This document shows positions 17,363 to 26,433 of a stretch of 64,000 bases of DNA, in pieces. The stretch covers positions 310,001 to 374,000 of the forward strand of contig JACJXH010000004.1 in assembly GCA_020636745.1 (NCBI GenBank), given 5' to 3'. Position 1 is the stretch's first letter; the number at the start of each line of letters is the position of its first letter. Position numbers and translations under genes: made by a program. Origin of the DNA: Lentimicrobiaceae bacterium. GTDB taxonomy: Bacteria; Bacteroidota; Bacteroidia; Bacteroidales; Lentimicrobiaceae. The notes under the pieces were generated by a model, which worked only from the letters and a program-made list of their open reading frames with translations, was not told the DNA's origin and searched no databases.

Positions 17363-19009
17363 ATGGAAAACAGCCCCCTAAAACCGTTGAATGATCTGCA
17401 GGACAAGGCACAACCTGTGCAAAACAGAAAGCACAAGCTAAGCCGCAATATTTCTCTTATCACCCTCTTTATTGTATTTACTTCATATTGTATTTATAAT
17501 TTCAACAATAAAGACTGGAACAATGAACGTAGAATTATACAGGACGATGTACAAAACTATTACGTTTATATTCCTGCTGCGGTTATTTATCACGACATTA
17601 ATCTTGAAAAAGTACACCGGCAGCTTCCCGAAAATATCCGGCAAAAACTATGGCTGGTCAGGTCAAAGGAAACCGGCCTGTTGTTCTCAAAAATGACCAT
17701 GGGACTGGCCATCATACAAGCTCCATTTATCGCCATTACACATTACCTCATTGTTCCACTTACCGATTATCCGGCCGACGGATACTCTCCTCCTTACAAA
17801 ATTACGCTGCTTTTCTGCTCCTTGCTTTTCCTGTTTATCGGGCTGTGGTATATGCGTAAAATACTTTTAACACATTACCATGAAAGCATTGTTGCTTTCC
17901 TTTTACTTATTGTAGGCCTGGGAACCAATTTAACCTGGTATGTAACCACTGAGCCTGCCATGTCGCACGTGTACAGTTTTGCCCTGATTATAGTTTTCTA
18001 TTACAGGTTGCAATACTGGCTTAAAAAGCCCGAAATATTGAATACCATACTTCTGGGATTTCTTTTTGGGCTTATTGTACTTATCAGGCCTACCAATATA
18101 ATCGTAGGAGCACTTTTTCTTGCATCAGAGAAACCACTGCAGCGGATAAAATATATTGCCAGCCACTATCAGCATCTATTGTTGATGATAGCCGCTTATA
18201 TGCTGATATGGGCACCCCAGCTGGCCTTTTGGAAATTTTCCACCGGCCACTGGTTTATGTATACTTATGGCGACGAAGGCTTCTTTTTCAACAATCCGCA
18301 GGTACTTAGCAGCTTGTTCAGCTACCGAAAAGGCTGGCTTATTTACACTCCACTGATGGCCCTCACTTTTATCGGGCTGCCATTCCTCTGGAAAAAAAAC
18401 AGGGAAATTTTCTGGCAGGTGTCAGCCTTACTGGTTTTGCTTACCTATGTCAATGCATCGTGGTGGTGCTGGTGGTTTGGAGGCAGTTTCGGACTAAGAG
18501 CCTATATTGATGGATACGGCTTGTTTGCACTGGCAATCGGAGCTTTTTTACAGGCCATTTTTAATGTAAAGTCCAAAATTGCAAGCTTTTTGTTTCCAGC
18601 AGTTTTCATATTTTTCATTGGAGTCAACTTACTTCAAACCTGGCAGTATAGAATTGGAATGATTCATTATGACTCCAACACCAAAACAACATTTTGGATG
18701 CATTATCTCAAAACCCGTTTTCAGCCAGATTACTATGAAAAACTGGTCAAACCTGACATCAAATCGAGTAAAAAAGGACATTATTTCTCAAAAAATGAAG
18801 TTACTGAAACTGTCCGCAAACAAATATTACATAAAGAGAGTATAAAAAGAGAAATTGGCATTAGTTATCTAAAAGATCGCATTTTAAGCAACAAGCATGT
18901 ACTTGAGGAGATAAAAACAGAAGCTGAAAGGCTTCAGATACCTGTTGACACGTTGATAACAAAACGTGCAACAGCTGAATATGATTTGCATTTGGCCAGG
19001 CAGCAATAA
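17363..19009 (+). CDS. Polytopic GT-C-like membrane protein, paralogue A
   Basis: This 548-residue protein has about ten hydrophobic helices. I chose the ATG at 17363 because an upstream in-frame start would overlap the penicillin-binding protein gene. After the first helix (about residues 30-48) comes a loop with Asp61-Asp62 (QDDVQNYY), in the position where GT-C glycosyltransferases (ArnT and GT39 types) keep a catalytic acid. The motif YRKGWLIYTP and the IYHD segment are shared with the convergent gene at 19076-20908. The C-terminal tail is charged and possibly coiled-coil (about residues 470-548). Transfer from a lipid-linked sugar is an inference; the donor and acceptor are unknown. Confidence 0.6.
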   Translation: MENSPLKPLNDLQDKAQPVQNRKHKLSRNISLITLFIVFTSYCIYNFNNKDWNNERRIIQDDVQNYYVYIPAAVIYHDINLEKVHRQLPENIRQKLWLVRSKETGLLFSKMTMGLAIIQAPFIAITHYLIVPLTDYPADGYSPPYKITLLFCSLLFLFIGLWYMRKILLTHYHESIVAFLLLIVGLGTNLTWYVTTEPAMSHVYSFALIIVFYYRLQYWLKKPEILNTILLGFLFGLIVLIRPTNIIVGALFLASEKPLQRIKYIASHYQHLLLMIAAYMLIWAPQLAFWKFSTGHWFMYTYGDEGFFFNNPQVLSSLFSYRKGWLIYTPLMALTFIGLPFLWKKNREIFWQVSALLVLLTYVNASWWCWWFGGSFGLRAYIDGYGLFALAIGAFLQAIFNVKSKIASFLFPAVFIFFIGVNLLQTWQYRIGMIHYDSNTKTTFWMHYLKTRFQPDYYEKLVKPDIKSSKKGHYFSKNEVTETVRKQILHKESIKREIGISYLKDRILSNKHVLEEIKTEAERLQIPVDTLITKRATAEYDLHLARQQ

Positions 19010-19075
19010 ATATCTTTTATTCAGCTGCATTTTAAACAATAAACACAATCACTAACAATAAAAGAGCCTAATTAC

Positions 19076-20908
19076 CTAATCAAGGGTATAAGAATCAACA
19101 TGTAAATTGTCAACCCATACAACTCCACTTCCTTCATACCAAACATAACACTGTATAATTTCCTCTTTAGTAAAAACCTCAGGGGTCATGTAATCAAATG
19201 ACAAGCGATTCCATTTCCCTGATTGAAATGGGATCTGAGCCGATTTAAATGAAAACGCCCGGTACTTCAAATTTCCACCATCGGGAGTAGCGGTATTGAC
19301 AACAAGTCTTAGCTTTTCTTTCACATCATCATTGAATCCATATACCCACACACTGGCTCTTAAATAGAAATAATACACAGATGAAATATGCTTATATGGT
19401 ATCTTAATCCCAGGAGAGAAAGGCACATTTTTACTCATTTTAAACATTCCAATCCCTCTATATGGCTGGGGCGTTAAAGAATCTTTTTCAACCTTTGAAT
19501 CCTCAAAAGAGAGATCTAATAACACTTTCCTTTTCAACCCAGTTTTGAAAATTATAGAATCTCTGCTGGTGGCAGAACGTTCCACTAATAACAAGCTGCG
19601 ATCCTCTTCAGAGACTTTATTTTTCCCTATCATTTTGAGAAAATAGGCTTTTGTCATTCTGGAACCATCTATAACACCAGTTCTCACTTGCCAGGCCTGA
19701 TGGATATTAAGAATAAAGAAAGGCAACAGTACAAAGAAAGCAATAATTTTAAATACCTTCCGACTCTTTGCTAGTGCATCAGCAAAACATCCTAATGGTA
19801 GAATTAAAAACGCATAAGACTGTATAAATGCCCTCCACCCATAACTCACCAGACTAGTAAAACTTGCAATAAGATAAATATTCACAAATAAGAAAATCAC
19901 AATTGGCCAAAAAAAATCTCGATGGGTTTTCCAGCAATAATACAAACCTACAAATGCAAGAATGCTCAGTGGAGAATAAATAAACCATCCTTTTCGGAAG
20001 CCTATCAATACATATGCAAACCTGGGATTCATTAGATTTAAAGTTGATCCAGCATCATTATATACATTTAAAAAATATTCGCCTGCGTATGATTTATAGT
20101 ATAAGAATTGAGGTACAAGAAAAAGAAAGGCGATAACTATTGCAATAAGAACCTGCCATTTCTTATTCCACAACAGGATAAATTTAGACTTCAAGCTTTC
20201 AATACTAACTATTCCCCAAAATGCTGGTATAGCAGCCGCAATAACTTCCGATGGCCGAACTGACATTATTAATCCCATAGAGATTGCAATAGCAAATATG
20301 TAACGCCATTCATATTTTTCGTGCCATTTGACGGTAAACCAAACTAAAAATGTGTAAAGTGTGTACAAATAAACATGTGGCACATCATTTCCCAATGTGC
20401 TAAAAAAGAACAGATTTGTACCGACAAACATCAATAGAAGAGTAATTGCTGTTACCTTATCATTGAAAAAATGCAGCAGAATTTTTCTCGACATAATCAA
20501 TCCTAAAATAGCAAACATGGCACCATACAAAATGAGAGCCCATTGGTAAGGCGCTGAAAACCCGTCGGGAGTAAAATTTCCTATTAATGCAACAAAATGG
20601 CCAACGAAAAAAGCAGGTAACCAAAGCATAGACATCCCCCTGAAAAACCTGATGATAACCCCTCCCTTTGGTGACTTCATCAATTGAAAATAGGTCGGAG
20701 TACTCTTATACTTTTCATTTATCTCCTTGTACCACTCTCTTTCCAAACCTGGATCATGATAAATGAACGAAGCTGGCAAAAAAAGATAGTAGCCAAAGTT
20801 ATCATAACTGATAAAATTCGTTTGTGGGAATTTAAACTTTGACCCAATAAAAATCAACGAAATAAATATCAGAACAAAAAATGAATATTTTCCAGGTTTC
20901 ATAGCCAA
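19076..20908 (-). CDS. Polytopic GT-C-like membrane protein, paralogue B, with C-terminal beta-sandwich
   Basis: This 610-residue protein resembles the gene at 17363-19009 along its membrane part. Shared points are the first-loop Asp (Asp36 in SYDNFGYYLFLPA), the FIYHDPGLE segment and the FRKGWFIYSPLS motif. Unlike its paralogue, it ends in a soluble domain of about 150 residues. That domain has the pattern of a jelly-roll carbohydrate-binding module (SFEDS..., SGKWNRLSFDYMTPE, ending in VVWVDNLHVDSYTLD). The gene looks visibly richer in A+T than its neighbours, which suggests separate acquisition. A role in glycosylating an envelope component is inferred only. Confidence 0.6.
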   Translation of the reverse strand: MAMKPGKYSFFVLIFISLIFIGSKFKFPQTNFISYDNFGYYLFLPASFIYHDPGLEREWYKEINEKYKSTPTYFQLMKSPKGGVIIRFFRGMSMLWLPAFFVGHFVALIGNFTPDGFSAPYQWALILYGAMFAILGLIMSRKILLHFFNDKVTAITLLLMFVGTNLFFFSTLGNDVPHVYLYTLYTFLVWFTVKWHEKYEWRYIFAIAISMGLIMSVRPSEVIAAAIPAFWGIVSIESLKSKFILLWNKKWQVLIAIVIAFLFLVPQFLYYKSYAGEYFLNVYNDAGSTLNLMNPRFAYVLIGFRKGWFIYSPLSILAFVGLYYCWKTHRDFFWPIVIFLFVNIYLIASFTSLVSYGWRAFIQSYAFLILPLGCFADALAKSRKVFKIIAFFVLLPFFILNIHQAWQVRTGVIDGSRMTKAYFLKMIGKNKVSEEDRSLLLVERSATSRDSIIFKTGLKRKVLLDLSFEDSKVEKDSLTPQPYRGIGMFKMSKNVPFSPGIKIPYKHISSVYYFYLRASVWVYGFNDDVKEKLRLVVNTATPDGGNLKYRAFSFKSAQIPFQSGKWNRLSFDYMTPEVFTKEEIIQCYVWYEGSGVVWVDNLHVDSYTLD

Positions 20909-21017
20909 ATAAAAGGTTCAAAATGCGAAGGTATTCAAAAAATTCGAACACATAAAATTCAAATAAATCTTACAGGCAAATGCTTTACAGATCATATACC
21001 TTTCAGAATAATCTCAT

Positions 21018-21025
21018 TACATTTG
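21018..21025 (+). promoter_or_regulatory. Candidate -7 promoter element of the MBOAT gene
   Basis: TACATTTG matches TAnnTTTG and would place the transcription start near 21032, about 30 bases before the ATG at 21064. No clear -33 TTG is present. Confidence 0.45.
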
Positions 21026-21063
21026 CACTAAAATAAAGTCCATCAAAAGGTAAAATTAATTTT

Positions 21064-22482
21064 ATGGTATTCAGCAGCAGCCTGTTTCTCCTGTATTTCC
21101 TTCCGGTTTTTTTATTGCTCTATTATATTTCGCCTAACAAAATGAAAAACTATGTGGCCTTATTGGCCAGTGTTGTTTTTTATGCATGGGGCGCACCAAC
21201 TTTTATTTTTATTGTACTGGGCTCTATTATTGCTGATTTTTATGCAGTAAAGCTGATGCATACATCGGAGGGACGTACTAAAAAATACCTGGTATCATTC
21301 TCTATCGCACTCAATATAGGCATGTTACTTTATTTTAAGTATGCCAATTTCTTTGTCGACAACCTGAATGCCATTATGGTGAGCACTGGAGGGAAACCCG
21401 TAGAATGGGTGAAGGTAGCACTGCCTATTGGTATTTCATTTTTCAGTTTTCAAAAAATGACTTATGCAGTAGATGTATACCGCAAAGTACATGCCCCGCT
21501 AAAAAAAATAACCGATTTTGCCCTGTATATCCTTATGTTTCCGCAGTTGATTGCAGGGCCTATCGTGAGGTTCAATGAAATTGCCGACCAACTGGAAGAC
21601 CGCCGTTATAATGAAACTGCCGACAACCGACTTACAGGTTTCTTTAGATTTGCGCTGGGCCTTGGCAAAAAGGTACTGATAGCCAATGTGCTGGGCGAAT
21701 ATGCCGATAGCGTTTTTGCACTTAACCCGGCTGATATGTCAACGGCTACTGCATGGATGGGTGTATTGGCCTATGCTTTCCAGATTTACTATGACTTTGC
21801 CGGATACTCAGACATGGCTATAGGATTAGGGCGTATGATTGGTTTTGATTTCCTTGAGAACTTTAACAATCCTTATATCTCACAAAATATAAGTGAATTC
21901 TGGCGCCGCTGGCATATCTCATTAGGGCGCTGGATGCTCGATTACCTGTATATTCCCCTTGGTGGCAACCGCGTGTCTGTCGGCCGATTGTACTTTAACC
22001 TTTGGCTGGTATTTATCATTTCAGGCTTTTGGCACGGCGCAGCATGGAACTTTGTTGCCTGGGGTGCCTTTCACGGCTTTTTTTTGATTGCTGACAGGTT
22101 GTTTCTGCTCAAAGTGTATAAAACCATTGGCAAATATCCGTCTATCTTTATCACTTTTATCATTACCCTGGTAGGCTGGGTACTTTTCAGGGCCGAATCG
22201 CTTCAATACGCACTTGATTTTACTGAACGCATGTTTAGTTTTACTGCTGGTCCAGCAGTTTATATCAGCAACAAGGTATGGACAATCCTGATTACTGGGG
22301 CATTCTTCAGTTTTTGGGCAGGTTTCGGAAAAATTGAACAATGGCAGGAAAAAGTCTTTTCGAAAAAACAAAGTTTGCGAACATTGGTTTTCATGACTTT
22401 AGCCTCTGCCATATTTTTTATCATTAGTCTGGCAGCCATTACTTCTTCAGGCTTTAATCCTTTTATTTATTTCAGGTTTTAG
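21064..22482 (+). CDS. MBOAT-family membrane O-acyltransferase (AlgI-like)
   Basis: This 472-residue polytopic enzyme belongs to the membrane-bound O-acyltransferase family, close to AlgI/PatA/DltB. These acetylate or acylate envelope polysaccharides and similar acceptors. The signature FWRRWHISLGRWMLDYLYIPLGG and the HGAAWNFVAWGAFHG block, with the presumed catalytic His324, are both intact. Around ten membrane helices are evident. AlgI-type enzymes often need a periplasmic SGNH-fold partner, but none is encoded next to it here. The acceptor is therefore open; the neighbouring GT-C-like genes make an envelope glycan plausible. Confidence 0.88.
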   Translation: MVFSSSLFLLYFLPVFLLLYYISPNKMKNYVALLASVVFYAWGAPTFIFIVLGSIIADFYAVKLMHTSEGRTKKYLVSFSIALNIGMLLYFKYANFFVDNLNAIMVSTGGKPVEWVKVALPIGISFFSFQKMTYAVDVYRKVHAPLKKITDFALYILMFPQLIAGPIVRFNEIADQLEDRRYNETADNRLTGFFRFALGLGKKVLIANVLGEYADSVFALNPADMSTATAWMGVLAYAFQIYYDFAGYSDMAIGLGRMIGFDFLENFNNPYISQNISEFWRRWHISLGRWMLDYLYIPLGGNRVSVGRLYFNLWLVFIISGFWHGAAWNFVAWGAFHGFFLIADRLFLLKVYKTIGKYPSIFITFIITLVGWVLFRAESLQYALDFTERMFSFTAGPAVYISNKVWTILITGAFFSFWAGFGKIEQWQEKVFSKKQSLRTLVFMTLASAIFFIISLAAITSSGFNPFIYFRF

Positions 22483-22626
22483 ATTTCAGTGAAATTTACA
22501 AATCGCTCAACAGCAAAACAAACACTAAAATTTAATCCATTGAAAATGAATAAGAATATCAGCAATAAACCCTTTACTAGCACAATCCTTACAACTGCCT
22601 AAAAACGCTACAAATAATTTCTGCCG

Positions 22627-23724
22627 ATGTCCGCATTATTCAACATAAAACAATTCAACACACCGGCATTACTTGTTGATGAACAGATTTGCCGGAACAA
22701 TATCAGCCAAATGAGCGGTAAAGCCCGCTCACATGGCATCATTTTCAGACCGCATTTTAAGACACATCAATCAATAGAAGTCGGCCATTGGTTTTACGAA
22801 GAAGGTGTTAGGCAGATAACAGTATCATCGGTAAATATGGCCAGGTTTTTTGCTGATGCAGGCTGGAAAGATATTACCCTTGCCTTTCCTGTGAATGTCC
22901 GCGAATTAGCAGGTATAAGCCAGCTTACAGCCAAAATCAGGCTCAATGTATTGTTCGATATGGCCGAACAGGCCAAAGCAATGACAGAAACACTGACAAG
23001 CGAAACCGGTTTCTTTATAAAAATTGATACAGGTTACCACCGTTCGGGGGTTCATCCGGCCAACGAGGAAAGCATTGAAAAAATACTCAGAGCTTCAACA
23101 GGATCATCGTTAACTTTTCGGGGATTTCTTACACATGCCGGACACACCTATCACGCCGGCAGCAAACAGGAGATATTGCATATTCACGAGCAATCCATTC
23201 AGAACTTATCAGAATTAAAACATAAATACGCAAGCAGATACCAGGGAATCATCAGTTCTGCCGGCGATACTCCTTCATGCAGTCTGGCAACTGATTTCAA
23301 CGATTTGGATGAGATGCGGCCGGGAAATTTTGTATTTTACGACCTGATGCAGCTGCAATTGGGAAGCTGTAATTTTGAACAGATTGCAGCGGCAGTTATT
23401 TGCCCTGTCGTTTCAGTTTACCCTCAACGCAATGAAGCATTGATACTTGGCGGAGGCGTGCACCTTTCAAAGGAGTCGTTGGTTTTGCCCGGTAACAAGA
23501 AGGTGTTTGGGCTGGTTGTGCCGTTTATTGATGGCAAATGGCAACAACCCGAAGGCGATGATTACCTGGTATCCCTCTCGCAGGAACATGGAATTTTCGC
23601 CACACAAAGCCTATGGGCAAAAAAGCTGAAACCAGGCAACCTGGTAGCTGTTATTCCGGTACATTCGTGCCTTGCAGCCAATCTTCTCAGAAAAACAAAC
23701 AACGCATATAGCATGTGGCCATAG
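22627..23724 (+). CDS. PLP-dependent D-serine dehydratase/D-threonine aldolase-type enzyme
   Basis: This 365-residue protein has an N-terminal alanine-racemase-like TIM barrel (fold type III). Lys45 in RPHFKTH is the likely PLP Schiff-base residue. The C-terminal domain carries GGGVHLS and the PVHSCLAANL segment, where His346 and Cys348 match the paired His/Cys metal ligands of eukaryotic DSD1-type D-serine dehydratases. The same fold is used by metal-activated D-threonine aldolases, so the reaction (deamination of D-serine or cleavage of D-threonine) cannot be settled. There is no signal peptide. The gene stands alone, convergent with the next gene. Confidence 0.8.
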   Translation: MSALFNIKQFNTPALLVDEQICRNNISQMSGKARSHGIIFRPHFKTHQSIEVGHWFYEEGVRQITVSSVNMARFFADAGWKDITLAFPVNVRELAGISQLTAKIRLNVLFDMAEQAKAMTETLTSETGFFIKIDTGYHRSGVHPANEESIEKILRASTGSSLTFRGFLTHAGHTYHAGSKQEILHIHEQSIQNLSELKHKYASRYQGIISSAGDTPSCSLATDFNDLDEMRPGNFVFYDLMQLQLGSCNFEQIAAAVICPVVSVYPQRNEALILGGGVHLSKESLVLPGNKKVFGLVVPFIDGKWQQPEGDDYLVSLSQEHGIFATQSLWAKKLKPGNLVAVIPVHSCLAANLLRKTNNAYSMWP

Positions 23725-23769
23725 CTTATAAAAAGGAAGCTTCACACTGACCAGCCAGTGTCTGCCTGA

Positions 23770-25671
23770 TTAATAAGCCCTTTCATTGCGTCCCTCAATG
23801 TAGTTGATAAAGGACTTATTCACAACCTTATTTCCACCAGGTGTTGGGTAATTGCCTGTAAAATACCAATCGCCTGTATGGCCGGGAATGGCTTCATGCA
23901 AATCTTCAATGGTTTGATATACAACCTGCACCTGTGCTTTGCAGCCTGCCGGAGTAACAAGGGCTGAAATTTTGGCAGAAATCTGTTCCGCCGTAAACGG
24001 GCGATAAATATCCTTCACATAATTCACCACCTCTTCTTTGGGCAACATTTCCTGCGCCTTACACCTGGCGTAAACCTCATTGATAATGTGCGTCTGTTTT
24101 GTGTCTTTCAGCAGTTCAATAGCTGCATTGAAAGCCACGAAATCGCCCAGTTTGGTCATATCAATACCATAGCAGTCGGGATAACGAATCTGAGGAGCAG
24201 AGGAAGCAACCACAATTTTTACCGGTCCCAGGCGATCGAGAATGCGGATAATACTCTTGCGCAGTGTTGTTCCCCTTACAATGGAATCATCAAGCACAAC
24301 CAGATTATCCTGCCCGTCCTGCACAACTCCGTAGGTAACATCATACACATGAGCGACCAAATCATCACGGGCATTATCCTGCGTTATAAAAGTACGCAGT
24401 TTAATATCTTTAACAGCCACTTTTTCAACCCGCGGTTTAAGCTTCATAATTTCATCAATCTTAGCCGGGGTAAGTATCTGGGCATCTTTCAGCAACAAAT
24501 CCTTTTTAATTCCATCGCAAAAATTCCCCAGCTCTTCAACCAGGCCGTAAAATGCCACTGCCGCTGTGTTGGGGATATAGGAGAAAACGGAGTGATGAAG
24601 ATCGTGATTCACAGCTTTAAGAATGGCCGGTGTGAGCATTTTACCAAGTTTTTTCCGTTCCTGATAAATATCCACATCAGTACCCCTGCTGAAATATATG
24701 CGCTCAAACGAGCAGGCCTGCCTTGTGCGGGGCTCCAGTACCGGAATAATTCCGGCGGTGCCGTCGCGGCGTATCACCAGCGCATGACCGGGCTCAATCT
24801 CTTTCACCTGGCTATGGTGAACATTTAAGGCTGTTTGTATAACCGGCCTTTCAGAAGCCGCTACAATGACTTCGTCATTCTGAAAATAAAAAGCGGGCCT
24901 GATACCTGAGGGATCGCGCATTACAAACGCATCGCCATGCCCGAACATACCGGCAATGGCATAACCGCCATCCCAGTTGATGGAAGCTTTTCGCAAAATA
25001 TCCTGCACATCGAGTTCAGCAGCTATTCTGGCAGTAATATTGCGCTTGCTGAATCCTTCATTCTTAAACCGGGCATACAGGCGCTCATTCTCTTCATCGA
25101 GGAAATGACCAATTTTTTCAAGAATAGTAATGGTATCAGAAGTTTCAACCGGATATTGGCCCAGGTCAATCAGCTTTTCGAAAAGCTCATCAACATTGGT
25201 CATATTAAAATTACCAGCTAGCACCAGATTACGTGTCATCCAGTTGTTAGCCCGAATGACCGGATGCAGGTTTTGAATTACATTTTTGCCAAAAGTGCCA
25301 TAACGCAAATGCCCCATAAAGAGTTCGGCTGCAAAACCAGCATGATGTTTCAGGTATTGCAAATCTTTGAGCCGTTCGGGATGATCGCCCGTAAGTTCAT
25401 TGATTTCAGAATATGCCGCTTTAAAAACATCGCCGATGGGCGTATTGGAATTGGAACGGTGACGATTGATGTATTTACTTCCAGGCTTTGGATCGAGCTT
25501 GATACACGCAATACCGGCGCCATCCTGACCACGGTTGTGCTGCTTTTCCATTAATAAATGAAGCTTATTGAGAGCCCAGGTTGAAGTACCATATTTATTC
25601 AGATAGTATTCAAGTGGTTTCAGCAACCTAACCATTGCAATTCCGCACTCATGTTTGATCTGCTCGCTCAT
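23770..25671 (-). CDS. PurF-like amidophosphoribosyltransferase paralogue (long Bacteroidota form)
   Basis: This 633-residue protein has an N-terminal Ntn-type glutaminase and a C-terminal phosphoribosyltransferase (PRT) domain. Cys9 (KHECGIAM) would be the nucleophile after removal of eight residues. The QHNRGQDGAGIA segment matches the QHRGQESAGIA block of PurF, and VVLDDSIVRGTTLRKSI is the PRPP-binding motif. It is well over 100 residues longer than typical PurF (about 470-510), with an insertion right after the nucleophile. The usual PRT substrate region VPDSG reads YIPNTAA. It may be a true amidophosphoribosyltransferase or a paralogue with another role. No purine gene lies nearby. Confidence 0.8.
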   Translation of the reverse strand: MSEQIKHECGIAMVRLLKPLEYYLNKYGTSTWALNKLHLLMEKQHNRGQDGAGIACIKLDPKPGSKYINRHRSNSNTPIGDVFKAAYSEINELTGDHPERLKDLQYLKHHAGFAAELFMGHLRYGTFGKNVIQNLHPVIRANNWMTRNLVLAGNFNMTNVDELFEKLIDLGQYPVETSDTITILEKIGHFLDEENERLYARFKNEGFSKRNITARIAAELDVQDILRKASINWDGGYAIAGMFGHGDAFVMRDPSGIRPAFYFQNDEVIVAASERPVIQTALNVHHSQVKEIEPGHALVIRRDGTAGIIPVLEPRTRQACSFERIYFSRGTDVDIYQERKKLGKMLTPAILKAVNHDLHHSVFSYIPNTAAVAFYGLVEELGNFCDGIKKDLLLKDAQILTPAKIDEIMKLKPRVEKVAVKDIKLRTFITQDNARDDLVAHVYDVTYGVVQDGQDNLVVLDDSIVRGTTLRKSIIRILDRLGPVKIVVASSAPQIRYPDCYGIDMTKLGDFVAFNAAIELLKDTKQTHIINEVYARCKAQEMLPKEEVVNYVKDIYRPFTAEQISAKISALVTPAGCKAQVQVVYQTIEDLHEAIPGHTGDWYFTGNYPTPGGNKVVNKSFINYIEGRNERAY

Positions 25672-25740
25672 GCTGTGTATATTGTAGTTATTCTTTTATA
25701 TTTGCCGGAGTAATGCCGGGAACATCCCTTTAAGAAGGTG

Positions 25741-25748
25741 CAAAAATA
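25741..25748 (-). promoter_or_regulatory. Candidate -7 promoter element of the PurF-like gene
   Basis: The minus strand reads TATTTTTG here, matching TAnnTTTG. The transcription start would fall near 25735, leaving a leader of about 60 bases before the start codon at 25671. No convincing -33 element was found. Confidence 0.45.
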
Positions 25749-25863
25749 AACATTTATAGAGCCCTTTTGTAAAGGAATAGTTAGCTTATTGTAAATTATA
25801 CATTTCAACTTGAAAATTACACAGTTGATTCACAATTCATTAAACAAAAACTTCATAACCACT

Positions 25864-26313
25864 ATGGTAAATATAAGAATGGCAGTGCCAGAAGATATTG
25901 AATTTATTGCGCAAAGCCAGTTAAGTATGGCGATGGAAACTGAGCAATTACAACTTGATTCACCCACAGTAGCAGCAGGTGTTAAAGCTGTGCTGACCAA
26001 TGCCGACCGCGGATTTTATATCATAGCCACGCTCAATCATGAGCCCGCCGGCTGCCTGATGATTACTCCAGAGTGGAGCGACTGGCGCAATGCATGGGTA
26101 TGGTGGATTCAGTCTGTTTTTGTAAAGCCCGATATGCGTCAGGCCGGCGTTTTTGGCTCGATGTACAGCTTTATTAAAGAACAGGTAATGCAAAGAAATG
26201 ATGTTGCCGGCATCAGATTGTATGTGGACAATACAAATCAGCGCGCCCGCGGTGTTTATGCAAGGGTAGGCATGAGCGACCAGCATTACCGCACTTTTGA
26301 ATGGATGAAATAA
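25864..26313 (+). CDS. GNAT-family N-acetyltransferase
   Basis: This is a small acetyl-CoA-dependent acetyltransferase of about 149 residues. I set the start at the ATG at 25864 (MVNIRMAVPEDIEFI), which gives the standard GNAT N-terminus; an in-frame TTG at 25810 would add an unlikely 18-residue leader. The VWWIQSVFVKPDMRQAGVFG region is the acetyl-CoA binding motif A, and the RLYVDNTNQRARGVYARVGM stretch is motif B, including the usual NxxARxxYxxxGF pattern. The substrate is not predictable. Confidence 0.85.
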   Translation: MVNIRMAVPEDIEFIAQSQLSMAMETEQLQLDSPTVAAGVKAVLTNADRGFYIIATLNHEPAGCLMITPEWSDWRNAWVWWIQSVFVKPDMRQAGVFGSMYSFIKEQVMQRNDVAGIRLYVDNTNQRARGVYARVGMSDQHYRTFEWMK

Positions 26314-26433
26314 GACATCATTGATCAGTCACTTCAAAAAACTGTATACTGTTTGCTTATCAACATGATAAAAATGCCTGTTTAACTGACTTTTACAATT
26401 AAACGGTGAAAACTGACAGAAAAAAAACGCCCT

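Noticed and set aside
24088..24828. 246-codon open frame opposite the PurF-like gene
   Set aside because: It lies wholly inside a well-supported gene and encodes no recognisable domain; it is a product of the codon pattern on the other strand.
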